Origin: JACDAE01 sp963744875
GTDB lineage: Bacteria; Chloroflexota; Ktedonobacteria; Ktedonobacterales; Ktedonobacteraceae
NCBI GenBank assembly: GCA_963744875.1
Contig: CAVUVQ010000034.1
Coordinates: forward strand, 62,001 to 126,000
Length of the DNA stretch: 64,000 nt
Direction of reading: 5' to 3'
The position numbers were made by a program, and so were the translations under genes. Below, one piece after another: positions 43,505 to 53,958 of this stretch (positions are counted from its first letter, which is position 1; each line of letters opens with the position of its first letter). The notes under the pieces are model-generated. The model had not been told where the DNA came from, searched no databases, and saw only the letters and a program-made list of their open reading frames with translations.

Positions 43505-46181
43505 ATGTATACACTTGAAGATGATCAAGAAACATCCTCACGCTTAAATAAAAAAGAATTTCCAACTCAGGATTTGCAAAATGGCGCACCGAGTATCCCC
43601 GATGCAGCAAGTGTGGTGGGAACAGCAGGTACTCCGGACACAGCGGGAGCAACGGATACACCTGATACGACAGGTACACCGGACGCATCGAGCACTATAA
43701 ATCGCGTCCCCACAGGCAAACATCGCCTTTCAGCACAACAAGTCACCGGGTCGTTCAAGCAGCTTAACTACACCCGGTCAAAAAAATGCTGGGAACCCGA
43801 AAGTAGCGCTGGCTGCTCTGGCGATTGCTTGCGTAGCTGTCTTTTTCACGGCACTTGATCAAACAGTCGTCGTCACTGCTCTACCTCAGATCATTACCGA
43901 TCTTCATATTCCCATTACACGTCTGGATCACGCGGCCTGGATCATCAGCGCCTATCTACTGGGCTTTGTCGTGGTAATGCCGCTGATGGGGCGTGTCTCG
44001 GATATTTATGGACGCCGCCGCATCTTCCTGCTCTGCCTGACGATCTTTGGCCTCGGTTCGATTCTCTGTGGCATCGCGCCTATTCTGGGCAACATGCTCG
44101 ACCTGAGTTTCTTGAGCATTTTCCAGATCGATACCTCATCACCTGGTCTCATTCTGCTCATCACGGCTCGCCTGTTCCAGGCTATCGGCGGTGGGGCAAT
44201 TGTTCCTGTCGCGATGGCGATCGCCAGCGACTTCTACGGACAGGAACGACGTGGCCTCGCGCTCGGTATCATTGGTGCTGTTACTGAGGGCGGCGGTGCA
44301 CTCGGACCAGTCTACGGTGCATTGATTGTGCAGCACCTCGGCTGGCAATATATCTTTTATCTGAATGTTCCCGTCGTTATCGCTCTCATCATCGCTGCAT
44401 CGTTCATCATTCCTAAAGGCAAGCGCCTGCATGAGGGCATCGACTGGATTGGCGCTCTCCTGCTTGGCCTTGCTCTGACCTGTCTCAGCCTGGGATTAGC
44501 TCAGCAGGGAACCTCGCTCGGTCCAACAACGAGCGGCGCAACGGCTCAGAACAATCCTATCGCGCTCGCCCTGGCGGCTGTCTTTCTGATCGCCTTCGTG
44601 CTGGTCGAGCGCAAAGTACGCTGGCCCGTAGTCGACCTGACGATGTTCAAACGCATTCCATTCAGCGCATCCTCTCTCACAAGTCTCCTTGTGGGTGGTG
44701 CTCTCATTATTGCTATGGCCGATATTCCTATTTTTGTTGATACCGTCTTGCGCGGTTCAGCCCTGGATAGCGGCCTCGCCTTGATGCGCCTGACCGTGAT
44801 GATCCCTGTAGGTGCTCTATTAGGTGGATGGCTCTGTAGCCGCGTCACTTGCCGCGTGACAGGTATTCTCGGTCTGTGCTTCACGGCTGCTGGTTTCTTC
44901 TTGATGAGCCGCTGGCCCACCCATGTTGATTGGAACCAGGTTACGATCAGCACAATCACCGCTGGCTTTGGCTTTGGTCTCGTCATCTCACCAATCGGCA
45001 CAACCGCGCTAAACGCGGCTAAAGCTCGTCAGGCTGGTATGGGATCAGCTATCGTCACAGCTTTACGCATGGTCGGTATGATCCTTGGCCTGGCTGCGCT
45101 GACTTCCTGGGCACTGGCCTATTTTAAGCAACTGGCCTCAACCTATCCCTCATTGCCAACCAGCGCTACAGCCGCACAGTTTACACAATGGTCACAGGGC
45201 TATGCCAATCACCTGATCCAGGCAGCGCATACGGTCTACACATCTGTCTTCTTTACTTCAATGATCCTTTGCTTGATCGCTATCATTCCAGCCGCCTTTC
45301 TGTGGGGCAATAAAGTACCCGCCGTTGAAGTGGAACCTGAGCCTTCCCTTAATAATGCTGTGACACTGGCTGTTGTAGATATCGCTACAGCACCAACGGG
45401 TCCCATTCCCAAAATTACGACAAATTTAATGGAGCCCTCTTCTGCTGAGAATGATGGGAAAAAAGAGAAATGGTGGAAAAATCGTAAGCGTCGGCGGCGC
45501 GTCATTCTCATTTCGAGTATCGCTCTGGTAGTCCTTCTTGTTGGAGGTTTCCTCGCCACATTCCTGGTCCCAGAAGATTATTCTATCGACCCATCTACGA
45601 ATGGGACCAGTATTCTACCAGGGAGCAGTACAGGCACGACGACTCCCCTTTCAGGGCCACGTATGATCCAACTCGCGCTCGATAAAGGTGCATTGACTTC
45701 AATCTTCGTCTCGCAACTCAATTTGCAATCCGGTGCATTAACGGACCTGAACGTTATTCCAACACCCAATGATGGTCTGATATTGAGCCTCAATCTACAC
45801 ATCGACGCCAGCGGCATCCATCGCGTTATGCCCGTTGAGTTGGATGGTGTAATTAGTATAGATCAACAGCAAAACTTGCAACTGCGCATCCAACGCCTCC
45901 TGCGTGACGGCAATGATGCAGGTCCCGATGCTGCTATGAGCATGCAAACGGCCATCAATCAAATGCTAATCAGCTCAGTAATGCCGGCCCTGCACGGCCA
46001 ACTCAAAGGCGCGAAGCTCATATCAGCCCATACCAGCAGCACTATTAGTTGTGGCAAAAATGTAGAGATGCTAGTCTTGCTCATCCAGGCTCCAGCAATC
46101 CAGGGCATTGCCGCACAGCCAAAACCAGCATCCTTCTGCTTCACTGGCCCTATCAACCTGAACAAACTATTGCCCAGCTAA
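43505..46181 (+). CDS. MFS transporter (DHA2-like, 14 TM) with exported C-terminal domain; internal frameshift
   Basis: ATG 43505 follows GGGGGA. The first frame gives about 92 disordered residues (TAGTPDTAGATDTPDTTGT region). At a run of seven A (43780-43786) coding must move +1, and the new frame starts with TM1 (VALAALAIACVAVFFTALDQ) and continues unbroken to 46181. No ATG, GTG or TTG lies in that frame before the middle of TM2, so the first frame seems to be the true N-terminus. The MFS domain shows DQTVVVTALP, MGRVSDIYGRRR and 14 probable spans. After it come a 15th span (ILISSIALVVLLVGGFLATF) and a 200-residue exported domain. About 890 aa in total. Confidence 0.8.
43780..43786 (+). other. 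A7 slippery run joining two frames of the MFS gene
   Basis: The frame reads TCA AAA AAA TGC before the run; the transporter frame reads CAA AAA AAT GCT. Loss of one A in the transcript, or a +1 ribosomal shift, would produce the full protein. Without it translation stops at 43858. Confidence 0.55.
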
Positions 46182-46199
46182 GATAAAAGGAAACCAATT

Positions 46200-47294
46200 A
46201 TGATACAGAGAAAACATCATCAGGTCGCCCTGGCGCTACTACTTTCAATGATCGCGCTCATGCTAGCAACCACGCCTGCTAGAGCTGCACGAACAGACAA
46301 CATGCAAGCGATACAGAAGCAAGGCGCAACGCCCATCAACGCGACCATTTATCTAACCACAAGCACATTACAACCGATCTTCCAGGCACATATCAATCAG
46401 CAGGTTCCTGGCGCTGTCAATAATGCGATCAATACAATCGTCGGCAACATGCCTGCGGCTGATCGTACCTGGGCGGGCCAGATGGCAACAACGCTCATTC
46501 AGCCTTCGGCAACGCTCAGCAGCCTGATACCACAACAAAACGGCCTTGCCACCAGCCTGCGCATCAATCTATACCCTGGCGATCCGCATCCTATCAATGC
46601 ATCCATGCTCGTCAAATTCAGCATTATCAATGGTTCAACCATCCAGGTTACGGCTCTTCCGAGTAATAGTGGCCCGACCCTTGTCAGTGGTCCCCTGGCA
46701 ACATTTCAGATGCCATTCGGTCAACTCAATTCTATTAACACCACACCATCCTGTGGTGATGCGGCACTGGCGGTCAATCTGCAATTCCCCATCTCTCTGG
46801 GCCAGAGCAGTACGCATAAAGCTGGACTCGCTATCCAACATCAAAGCTCTCCACAGGCCAGTACAGGTGCCTACGTTGCAATTCCGGCAACATCATTGGC
46901 ATCGCTGGCAAGTGGAATTGGCACCATCCCCGTCAACAGCAACATGACCGCCCAAAACATCCAGCTTACTGTCCAGGGAAATAACCTGGTTATTACATCG
47001 GACATCTATCTTGGCTTCCTGCAAATTGCTTCCGCGACCACATACGTACAGCCAACCGCCACCAATGGCAATCTGACGGTGAATGTACAGAAGACTAATC
47101 TGACCTTCTTACAATTCTTTACATTTCCCTCTAACTCCTATAATCAGCAGATCGAACAGATACTTAACACAAAGCTCAGTGGTGCCCTCTCTGGCAAATT
47201 TAACGTCACCAATGCCGCCATCGGCACCAATAGCCACATTCCCTGTGCATCCAATGACAGCCTGATTTTGACTGGCACCACCAGCGTAGTGTAA
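46200..47294 (+). CDS. Secreted protein, partner of the MFS/lipoprotein operon
   Basis: 364 aa. Signal peptide 1-29 (ALALLLSMIALMLATTPARA). The mature protein alternates hydrophobic beta-strand patterns with Asn/Thr-rich turns (MLVKFSIINGSTIQVTALPS, NNLVITSDIYLGFLQIASAT) and has four Cys. It resembles the exported tail of the preceding transporter in its LxINLxP(G/N)D and NxMLxS-like segments, suggesting a shared lipid-binding type of fold (compare LmeA/DUF2993), seen by eye only. The gene is 18 bases past the MFS stop, so it is the third member of the operon. Confidence 0.65.
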   Translation: MIQRKHHQVALALLLSMIALMLATTPARAARTDNMQAIQKQGATPINATIYLTTSTLQPIFQAHINQQVPGAVNNAINTIVGNMPAADRTWAGQMATTLIQPSATLSSLIPQQNGLATSLRINLYPGDPHPINASMLVKFSIINGSTIQVTALPSNSGPTLVSGPLATFQMPFGQLNSINTTPSCGDAALAVNLQFPISLGQSSTHKAGLAIQHQSSPQASTGAYVAIPATSLASLASGIGTIPVNSNMTAQNIQLTVQGNNLVITSDIYLGFLQIASATTYVQPTATNGNLTVNVQKTNLTFLQFFTFPSNSYNQQIEQILNTKLSGALSGKFNVTNAAIGTNSHIPCASNDSLILTGTTSVV

Positions 47295-47390
47295 TACGGA
47301 ACAGGGTGTATCGTAATAAGGGGATATGACAGCGATGTGTTACGCTAAGAGGATGGATTATACGTGTAAAATAATTTCGTTCATGTATTA

Positions 47391-47475
47391 GACAGGCGTA
47401 GGGGCGTCACCTTGCGTGCGCACGCTTCCTGGCGAGATGGTCGTGCGCACGCAAGGTGACGCCCCTACGCCTGTC
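47391..47475. repeat. Perfect 34-bp inverted repeat, family B
   Basis: 47391-47424 (GACAGGCGTAGGGGCGTCAC ...) is the exact reverse complement of 47442-47475, 17-base loop. It lies between convergent genes and could terminate both. Relatives at 23607-23710 and 28100-28130. Confidence 0.9.
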
Positions 47476-47492
47476 CTCTCAATCTCAAGTAG

Positions 47493-49721
47493 TTAATGAC
47501 CTTTATGCGGTACATTCGTAGCGGGTACAGAAAAATTGATAGCACCTTTACCATCTGCCGTATGTAAAGAGGTACGTCGGCCATCAATGCTATCATATGT
47601 GACCATCTTTAGAGAACCATGATCATAATGTTGCGGTGCCGAGATGAACTTCTCAATTCCCATGCTTAGATGCTGCGGAGCATTTCCGTTGAACGCGAAT
47701 AAAGGTATGAGATCATCACCAGCCCATGTCCTCGACAAGCGACAAATCGGCGTGTCGTTGTTGGCAAAGGCGCTACCTAAAACACGACTTATAAGGGGCA
47801 CATTTGTTCGTGCAATGAAGCGATATTTATAAACAACACGTGGTTGCGCAACAGCCGTGTCGTGTATCTTCCAGCGTGTCACCAGCATTTGTGGATTACT
47901 AGCCCCAGCGGATACTACATCAGCCTGTTGTGAAAACAATTGCACACCCCCACTTAATTGTAAAGCGGGTTGCGGTTCTGGCTTCGCACTCAATACATAC
48001 ATTTTGAAGGGCACTCCCCCTGTATGCTGGATCTCACCAACCTGGGTTGCGGTCGTATAACGCTTCAATAAGGTATCGATATCGGGTCGATCAGGATCAG
48101 TAATATACACCACTGGGCCACTCGTAACATCAGGCACAACCAGGCACTGATTAGCATCAGCCACGGCGATTGGCGTATGTGCAAATTGCGCCAGGTAAGT
48201 CACCGCGCTCACATCGTCCCCGTGAATGTTGATATAGATGCGTGAAAGGTGGCGTTGCTGCGCCAACTGGTCGGCATTGTTCACAATACGCTGCACCGTT
48301 GCCAGATCAAAATACGGCGGGAAAGCATAATTGCTGTCAAAATTGCCACGAGTATGATCAACCAACCAACCAACACTACCTACAGTTTGTATGAGGACAA
48401 GCATGCCAACAAGCGCATAGAGTCCATAACGTACCAACCGTTCCCAGGAGAAATGCAGGTGGCGCACCCACTTTATAGCATTGGCAAGCAAGAGTCCGAT
48501 GAGAATAAAAGGGCCGGGTAACAGATAGATCAGGTAGTGGATATAAACAAATACCGAATGGCGCAAAATGAGTAAGAATGTTCCTTGCCAGACCAGCAAT
48601 AGCAGCAGTCCTTTACGCTCAGGTGAATTCAACAGGTTTTGCCACAAGCCCTTTAAACTACGTTGTTCAGAAGAACGGAACGGCCAGAGAATTAGCAAAG
48701 CCACCATCAACCATGCTCCCAACAACAGCCCTTCCATCAACCAGCTCTCCGGCTGGCTAAACTGCGCGATAAGATGCAAAGGTGTCGTCAGCAAAATAGA
48801 ATGTGCATTCCCTGGTATAAGATGCGTGTCAACACTCAAACGTGGTAGAACGAAACGATATTGTAGCGGATTAAGTACAAAGGAATGTACCCACATCGCA
48901 TAAAACAGGAGCGCGTCATTTGTAAAAACAGGCGCATTGCTGGCTACATGGAACAGCTGAATGACATCTATATAATGACGACGATATTCTAGATAGATAT
49001 ATGGCGCAAACATCACCAGTAGTCCCAAAACCGTTAAAGGCAACTCCCGCCAGCGAATTGTTTTGAAGGCCAGAACCAACGCAACTAACAAAGGTATAGC
49101 CAGATACACCGCAGTACTATGTAACTGATACATCGCTGCGATGAGCAAGACCGCCGATAAAAACCAATAACTCTTCTTTTGTACCACTCCCCGAAACAAC
49201 ATGAACAGCAACAAGACCACGAATAGTGGCAACAGATCAGGCTGCCAGATATCTCGGCTGAAGATAATCACATTGACCGCTGTAGCATATAATAAAGCCG
49301 AGATTGTACCTGCAAGCCGTCCATAATAACGTCGCACAAAAATGTATGTCAATAATACCGCTGCAATATTGCAGAGCGCAATAAAAATATTGCCGGCCAC
49401 GGGATTGGACGAAATAGCAGCAGGAATCATCATTATATATACAAACAGAGGTGGAATCAGCGGCCCCGTCGACGACCGATTGCCACTAATCGGCCATAAC
49501 CCGTTCGCTACCGCGTCATGAGCCATCTGGTAAAATGTATTATGGTCGGTCATGTACTGCGCGGTATCAATACGATAGAGTCGCAATCCAACCGCCAATA
49601 AAACAATTAGATAGAATTCCCAACTCATCCACCAGATCGGCTCTTTCTTGATACGAGCTGGTGCAGGCTCTTCCTTCTCCATCAATTCCGCATTCACCTG
49701 TAATCGGGGGGAACGATACAT
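47493..49721 (-). CDS. GT39/ArnT-like membrane glycosyltransferase
   Basis: 742 aa. At least eleven membrane segments in the first 470 residues. The first loop has LRLYRIDTAQYMTDHNTFYQ with the acidic catalytic site expected of GT-C enzymes (usually ExE or DE), and FSRDIWQPDLLPLFV in the second loop. The exported C-terminal 270 residues form a soluble domain (DDVSAVTYLAQFAHTPIAVA; VYKYRFIARTNVPLISR). Such enzymes move a sugar from a polyprenyl carrier to proteins or lipids at the outer face. The start follows GAGAGG at 49721. Acceptor unknown; it lies convergent to the lipid-export operon. Confidence 0.8.
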   Translation of the reverse strand: MYRSPRLQVNAELMEKEEPAPARIKKEPIWWMSWEFYLIVLLAVGLRLYRIDTAQYMTDHNTFYQMAHDAVANGLWPISGNRSSTGPLIPPLFVYIMMIPAAISSNPVAGNIFIALCNIAAVLLTYIFVRRYYGRLAGTISALLYATAVNVIIFSRDIWQPDLLPLFVVLLLFMLFRGVVQKKSYWFLSAVLLIAAMYQLHSTAVYLAIPLLVALVLAFKTIRWRELPLTVLGLLVMFAPYIYLEYRRHYIDVIQLFHVASNAPVFTNDALLFYAMWVHSFVLNPLQYRFVLPRLSVDTHLIPGNAHSILLTTPLHLIAQFSQPESWLMEGLLLGAWLMVALLILWPFRSSEQRSLKGLWQNLLNSPERKGLLLLLVWQGTFLLILRHSVFVYIHYLIYLLPGPFILIGLLLANAIKWVRHLHFSWERLVRYGLYALVGMLVLIQTVGSVGWLVDHTRGNFDSNYAFPPYFDLATVQRIVNNADQLAQQRHLSRIYINIHGDDVSAVTYLAQFAHTPIAVADANQCLVVPDVTSGPVVYITDPDRPDIDTLLKRYTTATQVGEIQHTGGVPFKMYVLSAKPEPQPALQLSGGVQLFSQQADVVSAGASNPQMLVTRWKIHDTAVAQPRVVYKYRFIARTNVPLISRVLGSAFANNDTPICRLSRTWAGDDLIPLFAFNGNAPQHLSMGIEKFISAPQHYDHGSLKMVTYDSIDGRRTSLHTADGKGAINFSVPATNVPHKGH

Positions 49722-50168
49722 AAATACCTCTCCTCATATTGACGAGCATAAATTCAAGAAAGCTAGATTAGAGTAATAATACACACAAGCAAAAAGGTCC
49801 CAAATTACCTGCTATTAATTATAATCGGTTTTTAGATCAAATGGTTGCATCTCAATTTGCTAGATAAAGTTTGAACCTCTATGACACACTAAACCAGACA
49901 CCATACATGCCTCATATAGTATAGAAATCGATCACAACGTCTACAGTAACAGCCCTTCTACAAAAAAGGAGATTAGTACTGTACGATTATATCGATAAAA
50001 TATTATTTTGCACGCTTCACAACAATAAAGATATGTAACATTCTAAAAAATAGGTATTTGAATTTTTATCCCTATTTTTATCAATTGTAATTTGTTATAT
50101 TTGAATGTACCATTACTACTAGCACAGCCTGTCGCTCATTCCATTCAAAAGGGGATTTCCTGAAAGTA
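49722..50168. other. AT-rich intergenic region
   Basis: No gene in about 450 bases between the divergent glycosyltransferase and radC genes. Composition is markedly AT-rich at 49745-50120. Promoters for both should lie here, but none is convincing enough to place. Confidence 0.45.
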
Positions 50169-50202
50169 ATGCTCAGCACAAAACTTGAAAACGTCATCAT
50201 AA

Positions 50203-50904
50203 CTCCTACTTCTCATCATCGAATATCATGCTACCGTCCATGATATACCTGCTGATGATCGGCCACGTGAACGCCTGCAAAAACATGGGGCCGAGTCACT
50301 CTCAAACTCTGATCTCGTTGCCATCATTTTACGCAATGGCTCACAGCGCGATAATGTCATGGAATTGGCAAGCAAAATCCTCGTCAAATATGGAGGATTG
50401 AGCGGACTCATGAGCGCAAGCTTCCATGAACTATGCAACGAATATGGGCTTGGGACAGCAAAAGCAGCTCAACTGAAAGCCGCATTGGAGATGGGCAAGC
50501 GGCTCAGTATGGAACAGCCGGATAAAAAGTACCAGGTCCGTTCCGCCGATGACGCCGCCAATCTGGTACGCATGGAGCTAATGTATCTGGACCATGAGGA
50601 AATGCATATCTTGATCCTGGATACAAAAAACCAGGTGATAGAGAATGTAAAACGTTATAAAGGCACCATTAATAGTTCGGTTCTTCGCGCTTCAGAAGTC
50701 TTTCGTCCAGCGATTGTGCGCAATTGTCCCAATGTCATCGTCTGTCATAATCACCCGAGCGGTGATCCCACCCCTTCACCAGAAGATATTGAAGTCACCA
50801 AACAACTGGTAGAGGCTGGAAAACTACTCGATATTGAATTACTTGATCACATCGTCATCGGTAACCCACGCTACGTTAGCTTGAAAGAACGCATTCACTG
50901 GTAA
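50203..50904 (+). CDS. radC: RadC (JAB/MPN domain protein), start unclear
   Basis: The reading frame is open from 50203 and codes for the full RadC pattern: HDIPADDRPRERLQKHGAES, NSDLVAIILRNGS, an HhH-like segment (LCNEYGLGTAKAAQLKAALE) and the JAB domain with VIVCHNHPSGDPTPSPED, the zinc-binding HxHPSGDPxPS motif. No ATG, GTG or TTG occurs in this frame before the internal Met at 50359, which would cut off the N-terminal domain. An ATG at 50169 with GGGG upstream starts another frame that overlaps, so a frameshift near 50200 is the best explanation. About 230 residues if repaired. The role of RadC is still unsettled. Confidence 0.8.
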   Translation, partial: LLLLIIEYHATVHDIPADDRPRERLQKHGAESLSNSDLVAIILRNGSQRDNVMELASKILVKYGGLSGLMSASFHELCNEYGLGTAKAAQLKAALEMGKRLSMEQPDKKYQVRSADDAANLVRMELMYLDHEEMHILILDTKNQVIENVKRYKGTINSSVLRASEVFRPAIVRNCPNVIVCHNHPSGDPTPSPEDIEVTKQLVEAGKLLDIELLDHIVIGNPRYVSLKERIHW

Positions 50905-51011
50905 CATCCTATTCGCGCCCGTGTATATGCGAGGCTAATACCATACACAATGGGCGCGATAATGCTCTTTAAAAATTTTAATCCGGATAGCAAAGATCTT
51001 GGGCAAATCGG

Positions 51012-51110
51012 ATCAAGGTAGGGAAGCCATTTATAATTCCGTGCCCCTACCACGAATCGCGCCTGGGTTGGTGGGGGCACGGAATGTATAAATGGCTTCC
51101 CTACCTTGAT
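51012..51110. repeat. Long inverted repeat between radC and lon
   Basis: 51012-51052 (ATCAAGGTAGGGAAGCCATT ...) pairs with 51069-51110 with one or two mismatches and a 16-base loop. It lies between convergent genes. Different sequence from families A and B but the same architecture. Confidence 0.85.
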
Positions 51111-51170
51111 TGATGTTTGGCCTATAACCAGGGTATCCACATCAATTTTTTAAATTACATAATCAGGCTC

Positions 51171-53930
51171 CTACGCATGCGCTTTCTCGCTCTTGCGGCG
51201 GCGTGGGCGTGTCGCGCCATTATGCTCCGTGTGATCCTCTTCATCAGTAGCATTAACAGGTTCGAGGGCGGCATCAAGTACCTGGCGAATATCGGTGGCG
51301 AAAACAAACGTCATCTGCTCACGCAATTCTTTGGGCAGATCTTCCATCAGGTCCATCTCATTCTTTTTAGGCAGAATGATGGTACGGATACCCGAACGAT
51401 ACGCTGCCAGCACCTTTTCTTTGATGCCACCAATGGGCATGACCTTACCACGCAGCGTGATTTCACCGGTCATAGCGACATCGGAACGGACTTTACGCCC
51501 ACTGGCAAGCGAGACAAGCACAGTGGTCATCGTCACACCAGCCGATGGTCCATCCTTTGGAATAGCACCCGCTGGCACATGGATATGCACATTCTGACCC
51601 TCGAAAACATTGGCTGGCAATCCAAGTGCCGTCGCATTGGAACGTACATAACTGAGCGCAGCGGTCGCAGACTCTTTCATCACATCACCCAGTTGTCCAG
51701 TCAGAATCAGGCGCTCCTCCTTACTGGGCATCGTTGCAGCTTCAAGGAAGATGATCTCACCCCCAACAGGCGTCCAGACCAATCCAGTAGCAATGCCTGG
51801 TCGATCAATCCGCTCGGCAGCCTCTTCAAAAAAGCGTTGACGGCCCAGGTACTCAGATAGATTTTCAGCCGTAATATCTACCGGCCCCGGCTTACCCTCG
51901 GCAATCTGACGCGCAACCTTGCGACAAAGTGCTCCCACCTGGCGCTCAAGGTTACGTACACCAGCCTCACGTGTGTAATCACGGGCAACACGTCGCAATG
52001 CATCATCGTCGACGGTCAATTCATCTTTCTTCAGCCCATTGGACTCCAACTGCTTGGGGAGCAGATAATTGCGTGCAATGTGTAACTTCTGCTCTTCCGT
52101 ATAACCGGAAAGTTCCAGTATCTCCATACGATCACGCAAAGGAGCTGGTATCGGCTCCAGCGCATTGGCCGTCGCAATGAACATTACTTTTGAAAGATCA
52201 AAGGGCAGATCCAGATAATTATCACGGAAGTTATAGTTCTGCTCCGGGTCCAACACTTCCAATAACGCCGATGAAGGATCGCCACGCCAGTCAGCACCAA
52301 CTTTGTCTACCTCGTCCAGCATAATCACTGGATCGTTCGTATCGACACGGCGCAATGTTTGCAGGATACGACCAGGCATGGCTCCAATATAGGTGCGACG
52401 ATGCCCACGGATCTCGGCCTCATCACGGATGCCTCCCAATGACATACGCGCAAACTTACGACCAAGTGCCCGTGCAATTGATTGGCCCAACGAAGTCTTA
52501 CCAACACCAGGAGGCCCCACGAAACAGAGAATTGGCTCTCGATTAATAGCACGCGCCATCTCTTGAGATTGTAGTTGCTGCGTTGTACTAACCTTCTCCA
52601 CCTCCACGCCCTCTTCAATCGATACTTCCTCGCGTGCACGCTCCTGCTCTTCGGCTTTGCGCTCCTCTTTCAAACGACGCACGGCCAGATACTCCAGAAC
52701 ACGCTCCTTGATCTTCTCCAGATCATAATGATCATGGTCGAGCACCTCACGTGCATGTGGCACATCAATCTTCTCCCCTGTACTCTTACTCCAGGGCAAC
52801 CCCACCAGCAATTCCAGATAGGTACGAATAATGCTATATTCAGGCGATGCGGTTGGCAGCTTTTCAAGGCGCGAGAGTTCTCTATTGGCTTCCTTTAATG
52901 CCTCTTCAGGCAGTTTGGCTTCATCGATCTTACGGCGCAACTCGTTGACGGTCGCCTGCTCTTCGCTCTCTTCACCCAACTCGCGCTGGATGGCCTTGAG
53001 CTGTTCGCGCAGCAGATATTCACGCTGCACCTTGCCCATCTCTTCCTGCGCCCGGTTCTGGATACGTTTCCCCAGTTCGAGGATCTCCAACTCATGGGTC
53101 AGGTACGTACTCAACTGAAGTAGCTTCTCGCGCACCGAATCGAGTTCAAGCAAATTCTGGCGTAGCTCCAGCTCCATTGGTACAAACGTCGCAATCACAT
53201 AAACAACCTGGCGCGACTCTTCCAGATTGAGCGCTGCTGCCGCAAAGTGCTCAGGCATCGTCTGTACGAGCGCAACCATGCGTTGGAAGTAGGCAACCAC
53301 GTTACGTTTGATCGCCTCAGTCTCGTTATCTTCCTCTTGCGTATCAGGCTGTAAAGCCACACGCGCCATGAGATAAGGCTTCTCTTGCGTAAATTCGCCG
53401 ATGACGACGCGCTCCAGACCCTGAACAGCGATCTGCAATGTCCCATCGGGCATACGGAACATACGCCCCACACGCGCAACAGTCCCAATCTTGAAGACAT
53501 CATCCGGCCCCGCCATTTCCAACGCAGCCGATTTCTGAGCAACGAGCACGACAAGGCGATCACCACGCATAACATCGTCAATCAAGCGGATTGAGCGCTC
53601 CTGACCAACACCCAGCGGTTGCACAGAGAATGGATAGACAACCGTATCTTTCAAAGGCAGGACAGGCAAAATTTCGGGAATTGTCAGGCGCTCTTCACTA
53701 TCCTGCGTAGAACGCTGCTGATCCTGGTCAAAAGAAGCGAGTGGATCACTATCACCGGACTCTATAAATTGCTCTGTACCAACAGAATGCTCATCATTCT
53801 GGTCCTTTATGTCGTCTTCTGTCGGTTGATCTTGCGTGTCATTAACTGCATTGCCGTCGGGTTGGACCTCTTCCACCAGTTCTTTTTGCTCTAAATGTTC
53901 CAATTCTTGATTGGTATCTTTTTTCTCCAT
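51171..53930 (-). CDS. lon: ATP-dependent protease Lon
   Basis: 919 aa. A polar, acidic N-terminal extension of about 85 residues precedes the LAN domain (ILPVLPLKDTVVYPFSVQPL), the coiled region, the AAA+ module (Walker A FVGPPGVGKTSLGQSIARAL near 468; VIMLDEVDK) and the protease domain with Ser in DGPSAGVTMT and Lys in GGIKEKVLAAYRSG. The chain ends in a basic RPRRRKSEKAHA. Cytoplasmic quality-control protease. It lies 28 bases downstream of hsp20 on the same strand, a sensible stress operon. Confidence 0.97.
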   Translation of the reverse strand: MEKKDTNQELEHLEQKELVEEVQPDGNAVNDTQDQPTEDDIKDQNDEHSVGTEQFIESGDSDPLASFDQDQQRSTQDSEERLTIPEILPVLPLKDTVVYPFSVQPLGVGQERSIRLIDDVMRGDRLVVLVAQKSAALEMAGPDDVFKIGTVARVGRMFRMPDGTLQIAVQGLERVVIGEFTQEKPYLMARVALQPDTQEEDNETEAIKRNVVAYFQRMVALVQTMPEHFAAAALNLEESRQVVYVIATFVPMELELRQNLLELDSVREKLLQLSTYLTHELEILELGKRIQNRAQEEMGKVQREYLLREQLKAIQRELGEESEEQATVNELRRKIDEAKLPEEALKEANRELSRLEKLPTASPEYSIIRTYLELLVGLPWSKSTGEKIDVPHAREVLDHDHYDLEKIKERVLEYLAVRRLKEERKAEEQERAREEVSIEEGVEVEKVSTTQQLQSQEMARAINREPILCFVGPPGVGKTSLGQSIARALGRKFARMSLGGIRDEAEIRGHRRTYIGAMPGRILQTLRRVDTNDPVIMLDEVDKVGADWRGDPSSALLEVLDPEQNYNFRDNYLDLPFDLSKVMFIATANALEPIPAPLRDRMEILELSGYTEEQKLHIARNYLLPKQLESNGLKKDELTVDDDALRRVARDYTREAGVRNLERQVGALCRKVARQIAEGKPGPVDITAENLSEYLGRQRFFEEAAERIDRPGIATGLVWTPVGGEIIFLEAATMPSKEERLILTGQLGDVMKESATAALSYVRSNATALGLPANVFEGQNVHIHVPAGAIPKDGPSAGVTMTTVLVSLASGRKVRSDVAMTGEITLRGKVMPIGGIKEKVLAAYRSGIRTIILPKKNEMDLMEDLPKELREQMTFVFATDIRQVLDAALEPVNATDEEDHTEHNGATRPRRRKSEKAHA

Positions 53931-53958
53931 AAACTTTCTCTATGATCAGATCATATTC

